DNA of 64,000 bases from Cohaesibacter sp. (GCA_025210795.1 JAOAQZ010000016.1:1-64000); one strand, 5' to 3'; positions 49,464-61,203 are shown, numbered from the stretch's first letter. Notes: generated by a model not told the origin, from the letters alone. A program made the numbers and translations.

Positions 49464-49498
49464 CCAAAGAGTCGCGGGTCAAGCCCCGCACTCTTTGG
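49464..49498 (+). terminator. Terminator after the class I aminotransferase
   Basis: CCAAAGAGT (49464-49472) pairs with ACTCTTTGG (49490-49498), with an inner GCGGG/CCCGC, followed by a T-rich tract. Confidence 0.8.
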
Positions 49499-49690
49499 GT
49501 TTGTTGCAAATTGTGACAAGGGGAGACATGACGCTTTAGGAAATTTGAGCAATCGTATCATAAGGTATTGCGGATATTTGAGACCTTCTCTGCAACGCAA
49601 CAAGTTCGAGAGCAATCGAGATGTCGCTGATAAACTAGATAGGGATACAGTGCATTATCGAACCACCGCAACCCGATCACTTTTCGAATT
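49499..49690. other. Left edge of an AT-rich insert
   Basis: Base composition shifts from GC-rich to AT-rich between about 49500 and 49550. No supported gene, integrase or clear att repeat is seen. A 70-codon frame here starts with TTG and overlaps the OLD gene; not supported. Confidence 0.4.
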
Positions 49691-51154
49691 TTATGTGACA
49701 GCCTTTTTTAGATTTTCACGAAACTTCGTGAAGTCGACCACGGAAGGTAGGTCTTGAGCCAATTTTTCGACGAAAACTTCCTCGGATACACCTCGAGACA
49801 TTAGATCAGACAAAACTCTAGCGTAAAACTTTTTGCTTTCTGACGATGCCCCTTCCGGGTATTGTTTACAATGTTCCTCCGCGATCTCCGCCACGGATGT
49901 AATGGGGAAGTATTTATCTCCAATCAGTTTTTTCACTGCAGGCTCTCTCCCCTTTACGCAAACCTCAAGAAGATACTTCTCGATGCTGTCTATAGGAAGA
50001 AAAAGCTTCTTGAACGGAGCGTATTTTTTTGGAATCTTGGATTTCATATCGCCATCAATTACACTCAAAATGTTCCTGTCCAGCCCAAGCACATTTCCTG
50101 AAAGTAGGTCTCTATGAAGTTTTAGGACATTCTCCCAACCTCCAACAGGAACAATATGAATTAACCTGCTCTCTAGCAGCCCAGCATCTTCAATTTGTTT
50201 TTGCACAAGGATTTTAGCAAGAATGTCTTCTACCAATATAAGCGTATCAAATCCATCATGCTTGTAAACATCCCTGATTACATAACTCGGATATGCCGGA
50301 TTCACTACTTCAACAACACCATCATTATTTTCAATTTTGTAAATATTTTTTGGATTTATTCTCCGTATTACCTCAGGAGAGTGAGATGTTAGGATGACCA
50401 TGATATTTTCATCTTGATCAACTAGATCATTTATTGTGGCAAGGAATCGGAATACCGCAATGGGATGAAGAGCAACCTCAATTTCGTCTATCAATGCTAG
50501 AATGAATTGGCTCTTTGGTAATGACCTTCTTACAATAGCATTATACACAAAATGAAGCAGTGTTATAAGCAAACACTCTCCGGAACTCATTCTGTATTGA
50601 CTTATTAGTTTTCCGCCAACGTCGTTGAAATAAGGAGTATTCTTTAGTCCATGCTTCTTGGCGATATCACGGTTGCGAAGTTTCTTGAGTCCCGAGTACC
50701 GCCCTTGGACACCGTGCAGAATATAGCTCAGCTTATCCTTTACATAATCATCTGCATCAACGATATCATAAGGGTTAAGCTTGCCAGACTTTAAAAGCGC
50801 ATCGACTAGGCGGGAGTCGTGAAATCGCGACCCATAAAACAGACTTCCTTCATACATGCCGTTAACTCTCAAGCGGCTTCCACTGTTTGCCCACCAACCT
50901 TTTTCCGGGTCTGGCTTCCAAATTCTTTTATCACCAGCGAGAGAAATCTCAACCTGCGACTCCGGACCAAAATCATCCTCGTCAAGCTGACGAAGTGAGG
51001 AGATCATAAATGCTTGGGAGAGAGACTGTAGTATCGTGCTTTTTCCCGAACCGTTCCCGCCAACAATAACACTAGTTCCTTTTGTTAGAGGAAGCTCCAG
51101 AAATCCAGTTTCGATATTCTTAATATGACTAATTGCAATAGAAATTGTATCCAT
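49691..51154 (-). CDS. Solitary OLD-family ATPase with TOPRIM nuclease domain
   Basis: 487 residues from the ATG at 51154; the upstream in-frame TTG is rejected. N-terminal ABC-type ATPase: Walker A GGNGSGKST at residues 32-40, signature YRMSSGE, Walker B ILALIDEIEVALHP and switch LTSHSPEV. The C-terminal half has TOPRIM-like motifs (LILVEDILAK and SVIDGDMKS). OLD nucleases act in phage exclusion and in systems such as Gabija with a UvrD-like partner; no partner gene is next to it here. Codon and base usage are clearly AT-richer than the flanks, pointing to horizontal gain. Confidence 0.83.
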   Translation of the reverse strand: MDTISIAISHIKNIETGFLELPLTKGTSVIVGGNGSGKSTILQSLSQAFMISSLRQLDEDDFGPESQVEISLAGDKRIWKPDPEKGWWANSGSRLRVNGMYEGSLFYGSRFHDSRLVDALLKSGKLNPYDIVDADDYVKDKLSYILHGVQGRYSGLKKLRNRDIAKKHGLKNTPYFNDVGGKLISQYRMSSGECLLITLLHFVYNAIVRRSLPKSQFILALIDEIEVALHPIAVFRFLATINDLVDQDENIMVILTSHSPEVIRRINPKNIYKIENNDGVVEVVNPAYPSYVIRDVYKHDGFDTLILVEDILAKILVQKQIEDAGLLESRLIHIVPVGGWENVLKLHRDLLSGNVLGLDRNILSVIDGDMKSKIPKKYAPFKKLFLPIDSIEKYLLEVCVKGREPAVKKLIGDKYFPITSVAEIAEEHCKQYPEGASSESKKFYARVLSDLMSRGVSEEVFVEKLAQDLPSVVDFTKFRENLKKAVT

Positions 51155-51540
51155 TAACTTACTGCCGTTCAGATTGCATTCAACTCTTATTAGCAAGCCA
51201 CCTGTCAAAGGTCTATGACCAAATGTGGCTCAATACGGTGTCTTGAACCAAGCGCGACCCGATATTTATCAGTAGTTCCGATAATCACCTATAACAGACG
51301 GCGACTTCTCACTGGTGCTGCAATCCGCTACAACTTGAATGATCGGCTGCTACGTACTGTAATTTCCTATCATTCTTTTCGTTCTACTCACGAAAAAACC
51401 ATCATTTTCGATGCTCACCTTGAGCTTTCTTTTCCATTTTGTTGCGCTTTCAATGAAGGGCCGCTCTTGGCGATGGCAGAGACAATCAATGGCAGATCGT
51501 CCCGACAGTAACTGCCCCTTCTATTCTCTCGCTAACCCAA
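51155..51540. other. Right part of the AT-rich insert, no supported gene
   Basis: A 98-codon frame starting at 51215 (+) has no recognisable motif and no ribosome site. Its last third is more GC-rich and may be a remnant of host sequence. Nothing else is seen. Confidence 0.35.
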
Positions 51541-51586
51541 ACACATAAGGCGGAAAGAGGTCATCCTCTTCCCGCCTTTTTGTGTC
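51541..51586. terminator. Hairpin terminator at the right edge of the insert
   Basis: AAGGCGG-AAGAGG pairs with CCTCTT-CCGCCTT, followed by TTT, with outer ACACA/TGTGT arms. It is 21 bp from the stop of the reductase-like gene and may close that long minus-strand unit. Confidence 0.75.
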
Positions 51587-51606
51587 GGCTTTTTTTGGGC
51601 GAATGC

Positions 51607-53130
51607 CTAGTCAGATGTTTCGCTATCCGGGCCTTCGCTATCCGGCTTCCAGTGAAAGTTGCGATTGTCCATGGGCCATTGGCCGCTGCCATTGCCGAAC
51701 AGGCGGCGTTCAGCCTGTGAGGTTACGTCTTCAACGCTCTGCACATGCTCCATATGCCCGCCCAGCTTTTCATAATCTGACAGGCGCATGGTGAACTCGA
51801 TGGGGGCCACCAAAGCCGGTGTTGGCACATAGCCAAAGGAATTGGTGGGCATGTCCAGAACGTCGGCCATCACCGTAATGCCGCCGCCGGGCCAGACATA
51901 GGCCTGCGCGCCACCACAAGAGACATAAGTCACCGCATCTTTCACCGATTTGGTCAGCTTGACGGGATTTTCGGTCACCCCCGCCCGCAAAGAGCCGCCA
52001 GCCCCGCCCATAAACAGAACAGAAGTCACCGAAGGCTCGCAATTCTCGGCTATGCGCTCAACCGATTGCCTGAGCGCCTCCGGCAACTCCTTTTCCTGCG
52101 GGGCCAGATCCTCATCCAGCTCGTAATAGGCCCATTGCTCGCCGGTGGTCGAGACCATCAACAAGGTAAGGCCGGGCCATGCTTCTTTGGGCTTGAAGGG
52201 GCCCAAAATGGTGAGCGGATCCTCAATATCGGTGCCGCCCCAACCGGTGCCCGGTTCTGCCACCTGAAAATAGCGACCGGGTGTGGAGCGGCGCCCCAAG
52301 ATCTTGATGCCGGTCGGTTTTACATCCAGTAATTTGCCTGCCTGATGCTCGGAGAGGACGCCGGTAATATGATCATCCACCACCACAACTTCGTCCACAT
52401 GGGGGGCCCATTGCTTGGCAAACATGCCAATGGTGGCCGAGCCGCAGCCAACGCGCATGCGCTGCTCTTTGATGCCATTGACGATGGGCGCTTCCCCTGC
52501 TTGCAGCACAACTTCGGCCCCGTCATCAATACTCACCGTCACCGCTTCGCGATTGCATAATTTCAAAAGCGCGTCGCATGTCACCCGGCCCTCTTTTTTG
52601 GAGCCGCCGGTCAGGTGATGCACCCCGCCCAGCGAGAGCATTTGCGAGCCATATTCCCCCGTCATGACATGGCCGATCGGCTCGCCATCCACCCGCACAT
52701 AGGCCCGCTCGGGGCCCAAATGCCGGTCGGTGTCGATCTTCACCTTCACCCCGCAATAGGAGTAAATACCTTCGGTCACCACGGTGACCATATCCACATC
52801 TTCATGAGACTGGCTGACAATGAAGGGCGCGGGCTTATAGTCAGGATAGGTGGTGCCGGCACCAACGGCGGTAACAAAAGATTTGCTGCCTTGCAGAATA
52901 TCCCCGTCCCAGCTGTCGGCCTCGACATTTTCCAAAAAGCGCACCACCTTGCCCGCTTTCTTGTCGGCTTTCTCCAAAATGGTGAAGGGATCTACCCGCA
53001 CCAGCTCGCCGCCATCATTGGCATAACGGTCGCACGCGCCAGAGCGACCATCGGCGATGTAACACATGACCGGACATGCATCGCAGCGGATCTTGCCATT
53101 GATCTGACTTTCAACTGTTTGGCGAACCAT
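51607..53130 (-). CDS. 6-hydroxynicotinate-reductase-like iron-sulfur protein
   Basis: 507-residue protein of the group annotated as 6-hydroxynicotinate reductase. Near the N-terminus, Cys16, Cys19, Cys23 and Cys33 (CDACPVMC and GAC) look like an iron-sulfur ligand set. Gly-rich stretches (RVGCGSATIG, GGAGGSLRAG, CGGAQAYVWPGGG) follow. The Eubacterium enzyme reduces a hydroxypyridine ring with ferredoxin. Whether this homologue does so is unproven; the aerobic Rieske genes nearby suggest a different, perhaps heterocyclic, substrate. It is the last gene on the strand, 196 bp after the ABC ATPase. Confidence 0.7.
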   Translation of the reverse strand: MVRQTVESQINGKIRCDACPVMCYIADGRSGACDRYANDGGELVRVDPFTILEKADKKAGKVVRFLENVEADSWDGDILQGSKSFVTAVGAGTTYPDYKPAPFIVSQSHEDVDMVTVVTEGIYSYCGVKVKIDTDRHLGPERAYVRVDGEPIGHVMTGEYGSQMLSLGGVHHLTGGSKKEGRVTCDALLKLCNREAVTVSIDDGAEVVLQAGEAPIVNGIKEQRMRVGCGSATIGMFAKQWAPHVDEVVVVDDHITGVLSEHQAGKLLDVKPTGIKILGRRSTPGRYFQVAEPGTGWGGTDIEDPLTILGPFKPKEAWPGLTLLMVSTTGEQWAYYELDEDLAPQEKELPEALRQSVERIAENCEPSVTSVLFMGGAGGSLRAGVTENPVKLTKSVKDAVTYVSCGGAQAYVWPGGGITVMADVLDMPTNSFGYVPTPALVAPIEFTMRLSDYEKLGGHMEHVQSVEDVTSQAERRLFGNGSGQWPMDNRNFHWKPDSEGPDSETSD

Positions 53131-53326
53131 GCGATTTTCCTCCCTTTTGCCCTGCAGGCCTGCGTCTTATCCAATCAATGCGCGGCTGCAAGCATCTTGT
53201 CTCAAGGCATAGATCCAGCGCGGGCATAACCGGCTAAATCCGGCAGCCAAGATCCTGTGCCTTTTGTTTCTTTCCCACCAATAGCGGGGTCTTAAAGGGC
53301 CTCAAGCGGCCCTCAAGACCCACCGC

Positions 53327-54028
53327 CTAGACCGCCAAATAGGCGTCCCGGATTTCGGGATGCGCGTTCAAATCATCAAACGTGCCGACATATTTTTGCG
53401 ATCCGCTTTCAATGATGATCGCGATATCCGCGACCAATTGCGCAAAATGCAGATTCTGCTCGGAGATCAGCACGGTCATGCCTTCCTCTTTGAGCTGCAA
53501 AATCACCTTGGCCATCTGCTCCACAATCACCGGCGCGATGCCCTCGGACGGCTCGTCAAGCAGCAGCAATTTGGGATTGCCCATCAGCGTGCGGGCGATG
53601 GTCAGCATTTGCTGTTCCCCGCCGGACATTTCCTTGCCGCGATTCTGCCGCCGCTCCGCCAGATTGGGGAACAGATCAAACAGCATGTCATGGGTCCATG
53701 TCACCGCACCCTCGCGCGGGGGCTGCCGCCCCACTTCCAGATTTTCCATAATGGTCAAATCGGTAAAGATGCGCCGCTCTTCGGGCACATAACCAAGGCC
53801 CATTTTGGCCACCTTGTGGGGGGCAAAGCCGGTGATGGTCTCGCCCAGAAATTCCACAGAGCCGGATTTGGGCACCACCATCTGCATGATGGATTTCATC
53901 GAGGTGGTCTTGCCAGCGCCATTGCGGCCCAAAAGAGAAATCACCTTGCCCTGACCCACTTCAAACGAGAGATCATTGAGCACATGGGCCTTGCCGTAAT
54001 AGGAATTGATCTTGTCCAGCTTAAGCAT
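53327..54028 (-). CDS. livF: Branched-chain-type ABC ATP-binding protein (LivF)
   Basis: 233-residue ATPase, Walker A GRNGAGKTT, signature MSGGEQQMLT, Walker B LLLLDEPSEG. ATG at 54028 (MLKLDKINSYYG, standard LivF start) overlaps livG by 8 bp; the longer frame upstream is inside livG. Energises import with LivG. Confidence 0.93.
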   Translation of the reverse strand: MLKLDKINSYYGKAHVLNDLSFEVGQGKVISLLGRNGAGKTTSMKSIMQMVVPKSGSVEFLGETITGFAPHKVAKMGLGYVPEERRIFTDLTIMENLEVGRQPPREGAVTWTHDMLFDLFPNLAERRQNRGKEMSGGEQQMLTIARTLMGNPKLLLLDEPSEGIAPVIVEQMAKVILQLKEEGMTVLISEQNLHFAQLVADIAIIIESGSQKYVGTFDDLNAHPEIRDAYLAV

Positions 54029-54800
54029 CGGCCTTCTCCTCTTCATCCTTGAACAGCGTGCCGCCGCCCAAATAGACCTCCTGCACCTGCGCATTGTTGC
54101 GGATATCCTCAACGCTGCCCTGCGCAATCAGCTCGCCGCGATTAAGCACCATCACCCGATGGGCATGGGCAAAGACCACATCCATGTCATGTTCGGTAAA
54201 CAGCACCGAGATTTTGCGGTCGCGCACAATATCCGCTGTCAATTGCATCAGGCCGATCCGCTCTTTGGGTGCCATGCCCGCCGTTGGTTCATCCATCAAC
54301 AGCAATTGCGGATCGTGGCTTAAGGCAATGGCCAGCTCAAGACGCTTGAGATCGCCATAAGCCAGAACAGCGCAGTGACGCTCGGCCTGATCCTGCATGC
54401 CCACCACCTCAAGGAAATGCATGGCTTCCTCGCGGTAAAGCTTGTGGGCAAAAGGCAGCACGGAGAAGAGCCGCCGGTGGTGGGAGATCAGCGCCATTTG
54501 CACATTCTCCACCACGGTCATGGACTGATAGGTGGCGGTGATCTGGAAGGTCCGCCCCACCCCTTTGCGCCAGATGTCACGGGGACCAAGGCCTGTTAGC
54601 TCCTGATCGCGCAGATAGACCTTGCCTGCGGTTGGTTTAAGCTGGCCCATCAGCATGTTAAAGCAGGTACTTTTGCCCGCGCCATTGGGGCCGATAAGGG
54701 CAAGAAGCTCGCCCTCGCCCACTTCGAAACTGACTTCCTTGACCGCCCGAATGGCACCAAAATATTTGCAGATCTCTTCTGCTTTGAGAATGGCACTCAT
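54021..54800 (-). CDS. livG: Branched-chain-type ABC ATP-binding protein (LivG)
   Basis: 259-residue ATPase from ATG 54800. Walker A GPNGAGKST, signature LAYGDLKRLE, Walker B LLLMDEPTAGM. Its start and the stop of the fused permease share one base (TAATG). An acidic, Lys-rich tail (KDEEEKADA) ends the protein. Confidence 0.93.
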   Translation of the reverse strand: MSAILKAEEICKYFGAIRAVKEVSFEVGEGELLALIGPNGAGKSTCFNMLMGQLKPTAGKVYLRDQELTGLGPRDIWRKGVGRTFQITATYQSMTVVENVQMALISHHRRLFSVLPFAHKLYREEAMHFLEVVGMQDQAERHCAVLAYGDLKRLELAIALSHDPQLLLMDEPTAGMAPKERIGLMQLTADIVRDRKISVLFTEHDMDVVFAHAHRVMVLNRGELIAQGSVEDIRNNAQVQEVYLGGGTLFKDEEEKADA

Positions 54801-56659
54801 TATTCTGCCTCCTCTTTGCGGACCCAGCCCATACGCTCTGCAAGCTTGGACAGGGATCCTACGATGCCTTCCGGTGCCAGAATGACCACCCCGATGATCA
54901 GCAAGCCAAGGGCCAGACGCCAATATTCAAAGCGGGTGATATAGTCTTTCACCATTTCAAGTGAGGCCCCGCCAACAACGGCGCCGGAGAGGGTTTTGAC
55001 ACCACCAAGGAAAATCACGATCAGCGCGTCAAACGAGCGGGCAATTTCCAACTCGGACGGGAAGATTGAGCCTTTGGAGAAGACAAACAGTCCCCCCGCA
55101 ATGCCTGCCATCGCCCCGGCAAAAGCAAAGGCTGCCCATTGCACTTTCTTGGTATTGATGCCCATGGCCTCGGCCTGACGGGCACTATCGCGCGAGGCGC
55201 GCAAGGCATAGCCAAAGGGGGAGTGAGCCACATGGCGCAGGAAGATGATGCCACCCACACCCAAAAGCATGGTGAGGTAATAATAGGTCGTCCCCCCGGA
55301 CAGCCAGTCAGAGGGCCAGATATCCACCAGTCCGTCATCACCGCCGGTGACCTCGCCCCACTGGAAGACCAAAGACCAGATCAACTGGGCAAAGGCCATG
55401 GTGAGCATGGCAAAATAGACACCGGTGAGGCGAATGCAGAGCCAGCCGATAATCACAGCCGCCATGCCCGCCCCGATAGGCGCCATCAGCAGGGCAAATT
55501 CCATCGGCGTATCAGCATAGGTGACAAGAAGGGCTGCCACATAAGCGCCGCCACCAAAGAAGGCCGCATGACCAAAGGAGACGAGCCCCCCAAGACCGAG
55601 AATGAAATGCAAACTGGCAGCAAACAGACAGAAAATAATGATATCGGTCAGCAAAACGGTGATGAAGGAATTACCCGCCAGCGGCACTAGCATGAGCAGC
55701 ACAAGGAAAGCGGCTACAATCATGCGCACCTTTTTGCCTGCCGGTTTGATGGGCCGCTCCGGCTCACCCACTTGCCCGTGCTCGCCCGCCACTTCTTCGC
55801 GGCCAAACAGGCCATAAGGGCGCACCATCAGCACAACGGCCATAACAACAAACATCAGAACAAGAGTACTTTGGGGCAGATAGGCAACGCCAAAGACATT
55901 GAGCACCGAAATCAGCACCGCGGCCAGATAGGCACCGGGCAGCGAGCCCATGCCGCCAATCACCACCACCACAAAGATAGCGGCCAGAATGTTGAAATCC
56001 ATCATCAGATCCGCGCCACCTTTTGGCAGCTGGATCGCGCCACCAAGACCGGCAAGCGCAGCGCCGAGGAAAAACACACCGGTAAACAGCCAAGCCTGAT
56101 TGACACCAAGCGCGCCGACCATCTCGCGGTCTTGCGTTGCAGCCCGCACCAGAATGCCGACACGGGTTTTGGTAATCAGATACCACAGCGCCAGCGCCAC
56201 AAAGGGTGTGATGGCAATCAGCGCCAGATCATATTTGGGAATGGGTTCTCCCATGATGCGCACAATGCCCTTAAGGCCCGGAGCGCGCGGCCCCAGCACG
56301 TCTTCCGCCCCCCAAACCATCAGCGCCAGATCCTGAATAACCAGAATGACGCCAAAGGTGGCAACCAGCTGGAACAGTTCAGGCGCACGATAGACCGGAC
56401 GAAGAACGCAGATTTCCACGATCACCCCGATCAGGCCGACAATCACGCCAGCCAGCAAAATGGATGTCCAAAAGCCCACTATTCCGGGCAGAACCTGCAT
56501 CAGGGAATAGCCGATAAAGGCCCCGAGCATATAAAAAGAGCCGTGGGCAAAGTTAACAATACGCGTAACACCAAAGATCAGGGAAAGCCCGGAGGCCACC
56601 ATGAAAAGCGCACCGGCATTCGCAAGCCCTGTCAGAAGTTGAGCGACAAAGAGACCCAT
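54800..56659 (-). CDS. Fused LivH-LivM permease
   Basis: 619-residue membrane protein joining the two permeases of a branched-chain-type ABC importer in one chain. Residues 1-290 are LivH-like (IFGVTRIVNFAHGSFYMLG). A hydrophilic linker follows (EVAGEHGQVGEPERP, about 290-315). The rest is LivM-like (LVSFGHAAFFGGGAYVAAL). ATG at 56659 is the natural LivH start; upstream in-frame codons are not coding. In most systems these are two genes. Confidence 0.9.
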   Translation of the reverse strand: MGLFVAQLLTGLANAGALFMVASGLSLIFGVTRIVNFAHGSFYMLGAFIGYSLMQVLPGIVGFWTSILLAGVIVGLIGVIVEICVLRPVYRAPELFQLVATFGVILVIQDLALMVWGAEDVLGPRAPGLKGIVRIMGEPIPKYDLALIAITPFVALALWYLITKTRVGILVRAATQDREMVGALGVNQAWLFTGVFFLGAALAGLGGAIQLPKGGADLMMDFNILAAIFVVVVIGGMGSLPGAYLAAVLISVLNVFGVAYLPQSTLVLMFVVMAVVLMVRPYGLFGREEVAGEHGQVGEPERPIKPAGKKVRMIVAAFLVLLMLVPLAGNSFITVLLTDIIIFCLFAASLHFILGLGGLVSFGHAAFFGGGAYVAALLVTYADTPMEFALLMAPIGAGMAAVIIGWLCIRLTGVYFAMLTMAFAQLIWSLVFQWGEVTGGDDGLVDIWPSDWLSGGTTYYYLTMLLGVGGIIFLRHVAHSPFGYALRASRDSARQAEAMGINTKKVQWAAFAFAGAMAGIAGGLFVFSKGSIFPSELEIARSFDALIVIFLGGVKTLSGAVVGGASLEMVKDYITRFEYWRLALGLLIIGVVILAPEGIVGSLSKLAERMGWVRKEEAE

Positions 56660-56793
56660 AGAATTGTACCTGCAATCAAAGGATTTGGCTTTGATCGAGC
56701 CGATAAACGGCCCGACAGCTGGATTTATGCCAGCCCCCGCCCCTCCCCTTGCTACACGAGGCAAAAGGGGGCGGGAGACAGTGTCGAAAGGTC

Positions 56794-57999
56794 TTAGCTA
56801 CCGGGACGTAGCTTTTTGACTTCCTCATCGCTTGGCAGATAGTCCGCGCCGTTTTTGTAGCTCCAGTCCACCATGATGCCTTTGCCATCTTTAAGAGCGG
56901 TGGTGCCAACAAAGGCCCCCATTGTGGCCTGATGGTCAATCTGGCGATATTCGATATCACCAACGGGAGTGGAGACAGCAAGGCCTTCAAAAGCTGTGCG
57001 CAGGGCTTCGGTATCGGTGGAGCCTGCTTTCTCCAGAGCCGCCTGAATGGACTGCACAGTCATATAGCCCACCAAAGAGCCAATGCCGGGGCGCTCGCTC
57101 CAGCGAGCCTGATAGGCATCCACAAAGGTTTTGTTGGCCCCGTCTTTAAAGTCATACCAGGGATAACCGGTCACGATCCAGCCTTCTGGTGCTTCATCCT
57201 TGAGCGGGTCAAGATATTCCGGCTCACCGGAGAGAAGGCCATAAGTTTTGCGCCCGTCAAACAGGCCGCGGGTATTGCCCTCACGGACAAATTTGGCCAG
57301 ATCGCCGCCAAAGGTCACATTATAGATGGCATCAGGCTTGGCCCGCTCAATGGCCTGGACTTCCGCCCCAGCATCGATTTTGAACAAAGCTGGCCATTGC
57401 TCAGCCACAAATTTCACATCCGGATTGAGCTTCATCAGCGCCTTTTTAAAGGCCGCTACTGCATCCTTGCCATACGCATAATTGGGGGCGATGGTGGCAA
57501 AGGTCTTGGCACCGCTTTTGGCCGCCTGCTCAGCCAGCATAGAGGCTTGCATGAAGGTGGAGGCACGGAGGCGGAAGGTATAAGGGTTGCCCTTGCCCCA
57601 AACCAGCGCATCAGCCAGAGGCTCGGATGCCAGATAGACATATTTCTTCTCCCCCGCATAGGACGAGATGGCAAGGCCCACATGGCTGAAGATCGTGCCG
57701 GTCAGCATCGCAGTGCCTTCACGGGTCATCAATTCTTCGGCAATTTTGACCGCTTCCCCCGGCTTGCCCTGATCATCGCGGAAAATGAATTCCAGTTTCT
57801 TGCCTAGCACACCTCCGCTGGCATTGATCTCCTCCAGTGCCAGCTCGATGCCCTGCTTATAGGGGTTGGCAAACGCTGCCATGCGTTTGTAATGGTTGAT
57901 TTCGCCAATTTTGATGGTCTCGGCTGCCATGGCACCACTGGCCGTAAAGGCCAGCAGGGTCGCGGCGAATGTCATCGGTGCGACGATCCTCTTTGTCAT
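56794..57999 (-). CDS. Branched-chain-type ABC solute-binding protein
   Basis: 401-residue periplasmic binding protein with a Sec signal (KRIVAPMTFAATLLAF, cut near GAMAAET). ATG at 57999 follows GAGGAG. The fold matches LivK/amide-binding proteins (GLAISSYAGEKKYVYLASEP). Members bind amino acids, amides, urea or aromatic acids; the ligand here is unknown but should be the substrate of the neighbouring oxygenase. Confidence 0.9.
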   Translation of the reverse strand: MTKRIVAPMTFAATLLAFTASGAMAAETIKIGEINHYKRMAAFANPYKQGIELALEEINASGGVLGKKLEFIFRDDQGKPGEAVKIAEELMTREGTAMLTGTIFSHVGLAISSYAGEKKYVYLASEPLADALVWGKGNPYTFRLRASTFMQASMLAEQAAKSGAKTFATIAPNYAYGKDAVAAFKKALMKLNPDVKFVAEQWPALFKIDAGAEVQAIERAKPDAIYNVTFGGDLAKFVREGNTRGLFDGRKTYGLLSGEPEYLDPLKDEAPEGWIVTGYPWYDFKDGANKTFVDAYQARWSERPGIGSLVGYMTVQSIQAALEKAGSTDTEALRTAFEGLAVSTPVGDIEYRQIDHQATMGAFVGTTALKDGKGIMVDWSYKNGADYLPSDEEVKKLRPGS

Positions 58000-58059
58000 T
58001 GTCTTTCTCCTCTGGGAAAATGTCCTCACGGTGTTCGGCGATTGCTGTCTTGTCGTTAT

Positions 58060-59127
58060 TTAGTCGTGATGAACAAAGGTTGGTTTTTCCGGCTCCCCGA
58101 GATCTTCGGTTTGCTCGGCTTCAATCAGCTCGCGAATGCGGCGGCGATAGATATTGGGCCCCTTATCAATGGCAATGCGGATAGGGCGGCGCTTTTGTGG
58201 GCGGTTTTCTTCCTCCTGAACCGCCTCCAGCACTTCTTTATCCTCGGCAAAAGCCGTGCGGAACATGGCATCCATTTGCTCGGACGCGGCTTCATCCTCA
58301 ATGGCCGTGTTGCGCAAATGCATCCAGTGATCAATAGTATATTGCTCATTGACCGGAGTGACGAAATGAAGGGCAAAAATGCGGACCCCGTCATTGCGGT
58401 TCTCTTCTTCAAGATTGTCCTCGGTCGCAGCGCTGCCAAAATCGATCACCGCCGTGCTGGGCAAATGCAGATTGTAATAATGCCAGCGATCCACATTGCC
58501 TGAAAAGCCGCCAAAATTCTGGAAAAACCCAATGGGCGGCGCATTGCGGATCCAGCGCCAGGCAATGATGGGATCGCCCTTTGTCTGGACATGCACCGGC
58601 ACATTTTCCGACGAAGCATTGCCAAGGGTGGTGGGGTGAACAAAGCTGACATGAGCCGGATCCACCAGATTTTCCGCAACATTGAGATAGTTGGATTTAA
58701 GATGCAGTGCATCCCCGTGATGGGCATGCCAGTTGGGGTCGGAAAATTCCGCCATATCGAAAATCTTGTCTGTATCGGCTTTTGATTGATCACCCATAAA
58801 GACCCAGACAATGCCGTGGCGTTCTTCCACCGCAAAAGCCTCGACATAGGCCGAGGCGGGCAGATTGTCCTGACCGGGAATGCGCACGCATTTACCTGAG
58901 CAATCAAAGGTCATGCCATGATAGCCGCACTGGACATCATCCCCGATGCGCCGCCCTTTGGACAGGGGCAGCAGGCGATGGGGACAGCGATCCTCAAGCG
59001 CCACCACATTGCCTTCACTGGTGCGGTACATGACCATATTCTGATCAACTATCGTCACCTTCTTTAAATCATCCCCAAAGTCTCGCGACCATCCGGCCAC
59101 ATACCAGGCATTTTTTACAAATGACAT
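58060..59127 (-). CDS. Rieske non-haem iron oxygenase (VanA-like)
   Basis: 355-residue oxygenase. Rieske cluster ligands Cys48-x-His50 (CPH) and Cys67-x2-His70 (CGYH). The mononuclear iron site is ENLVDPAHVSFVH, giving Asp156, His159 and His164. Single-component alpha oxygenases of this group perform O- or N-demethylation or ring hydroxylation. Electrons would come from the ferredoxin and reductase encoded just upstream. ATG at 59127 (MSFVKNAWYVAGW) is the typical start. Confidence 0.93.
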   Translation of the reverse strand: MSFVKNAWYVAGWSRDFGDDLKKVTIVDQNMVMYRTSEGNVVALEDRCPHRLLPLSKGRRIGDDVQCGYHGMTFDCSGKCVRIPGQDNLPASAYVEAFAVEERHGIVWVFMGDQSKADTDKIFDMAEFSDPNWHAHHGDALHLKSNYLNVAENLVDPAHVSFVHPTTLGNASSENVPVHVQTKGDPIIAWRWIRNAPPIGFFQNFGGFSGNVDRWHYYNLHLPSTAVIDFGSAATEDNLEEENRNDGVRIFALHFVTPVNEQYTIDHWMHLRNTAIEDEAASEQMDAMFRTAFAEDKEVLEAVQEEENRPQKRRPIRIAIDKGPNIYRRRIRELIEAEQTEDLGEPEKPTFVHHD

Positions 59128-59229
59128 TTTGTCCTCTCTTCCCACCTCTGCCCTGTTTCCCAAATCTGCAAGAAAGGGGGTCCTGAGCGCCCTTTCGCCG
59201 CGCTGGGCTAAAGGTTGGTCTGCGCCAAG

Positions 59230-59245
59230 ACCGCAGGGTCTTTAT
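59230..59245. other. Hairpin between the ferredoxin and oxygenase genes
   Basis: AAGACC and GGTCTT around a 4-base loop, in the 152-bp gap between ferredoxin and the Rieske gene. It could be a processing or attenuating element. Confidence 0.3.
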
Positions 59246-59279
59246 TCGCTTGAAATCACACTTGAAAAGCTATGTCTGA

Positions 59280-61202
<1,923 letters not shown>

Positions 61203-61203
<1 letters not shown>

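Noticed and set aside
49545..49757. 70-codon plus-strand frame beside the OLD gene
   Set aside because: TTG start, no ribosome site, overlaps the OLD 3' end and matches no family I know.
51215..51511. 98-codon plus-strand frame in the AT-rich insert
   Set aside because: ATG start but no ribosome site or motif; may be a remnant, not a supported gene.
49499..51586. Complete mobile element or prophage
   Set aside because: No integrase, transposase, terminal inverted repeat or target duplication could be seen; only composition differs.
53031..53326. tRNA or small RNA in the gap upstream of the reductase-like gene
   Set aside because: No cloverleaf, conserved T-loop or strong terminator was found in the 196-bp gap.
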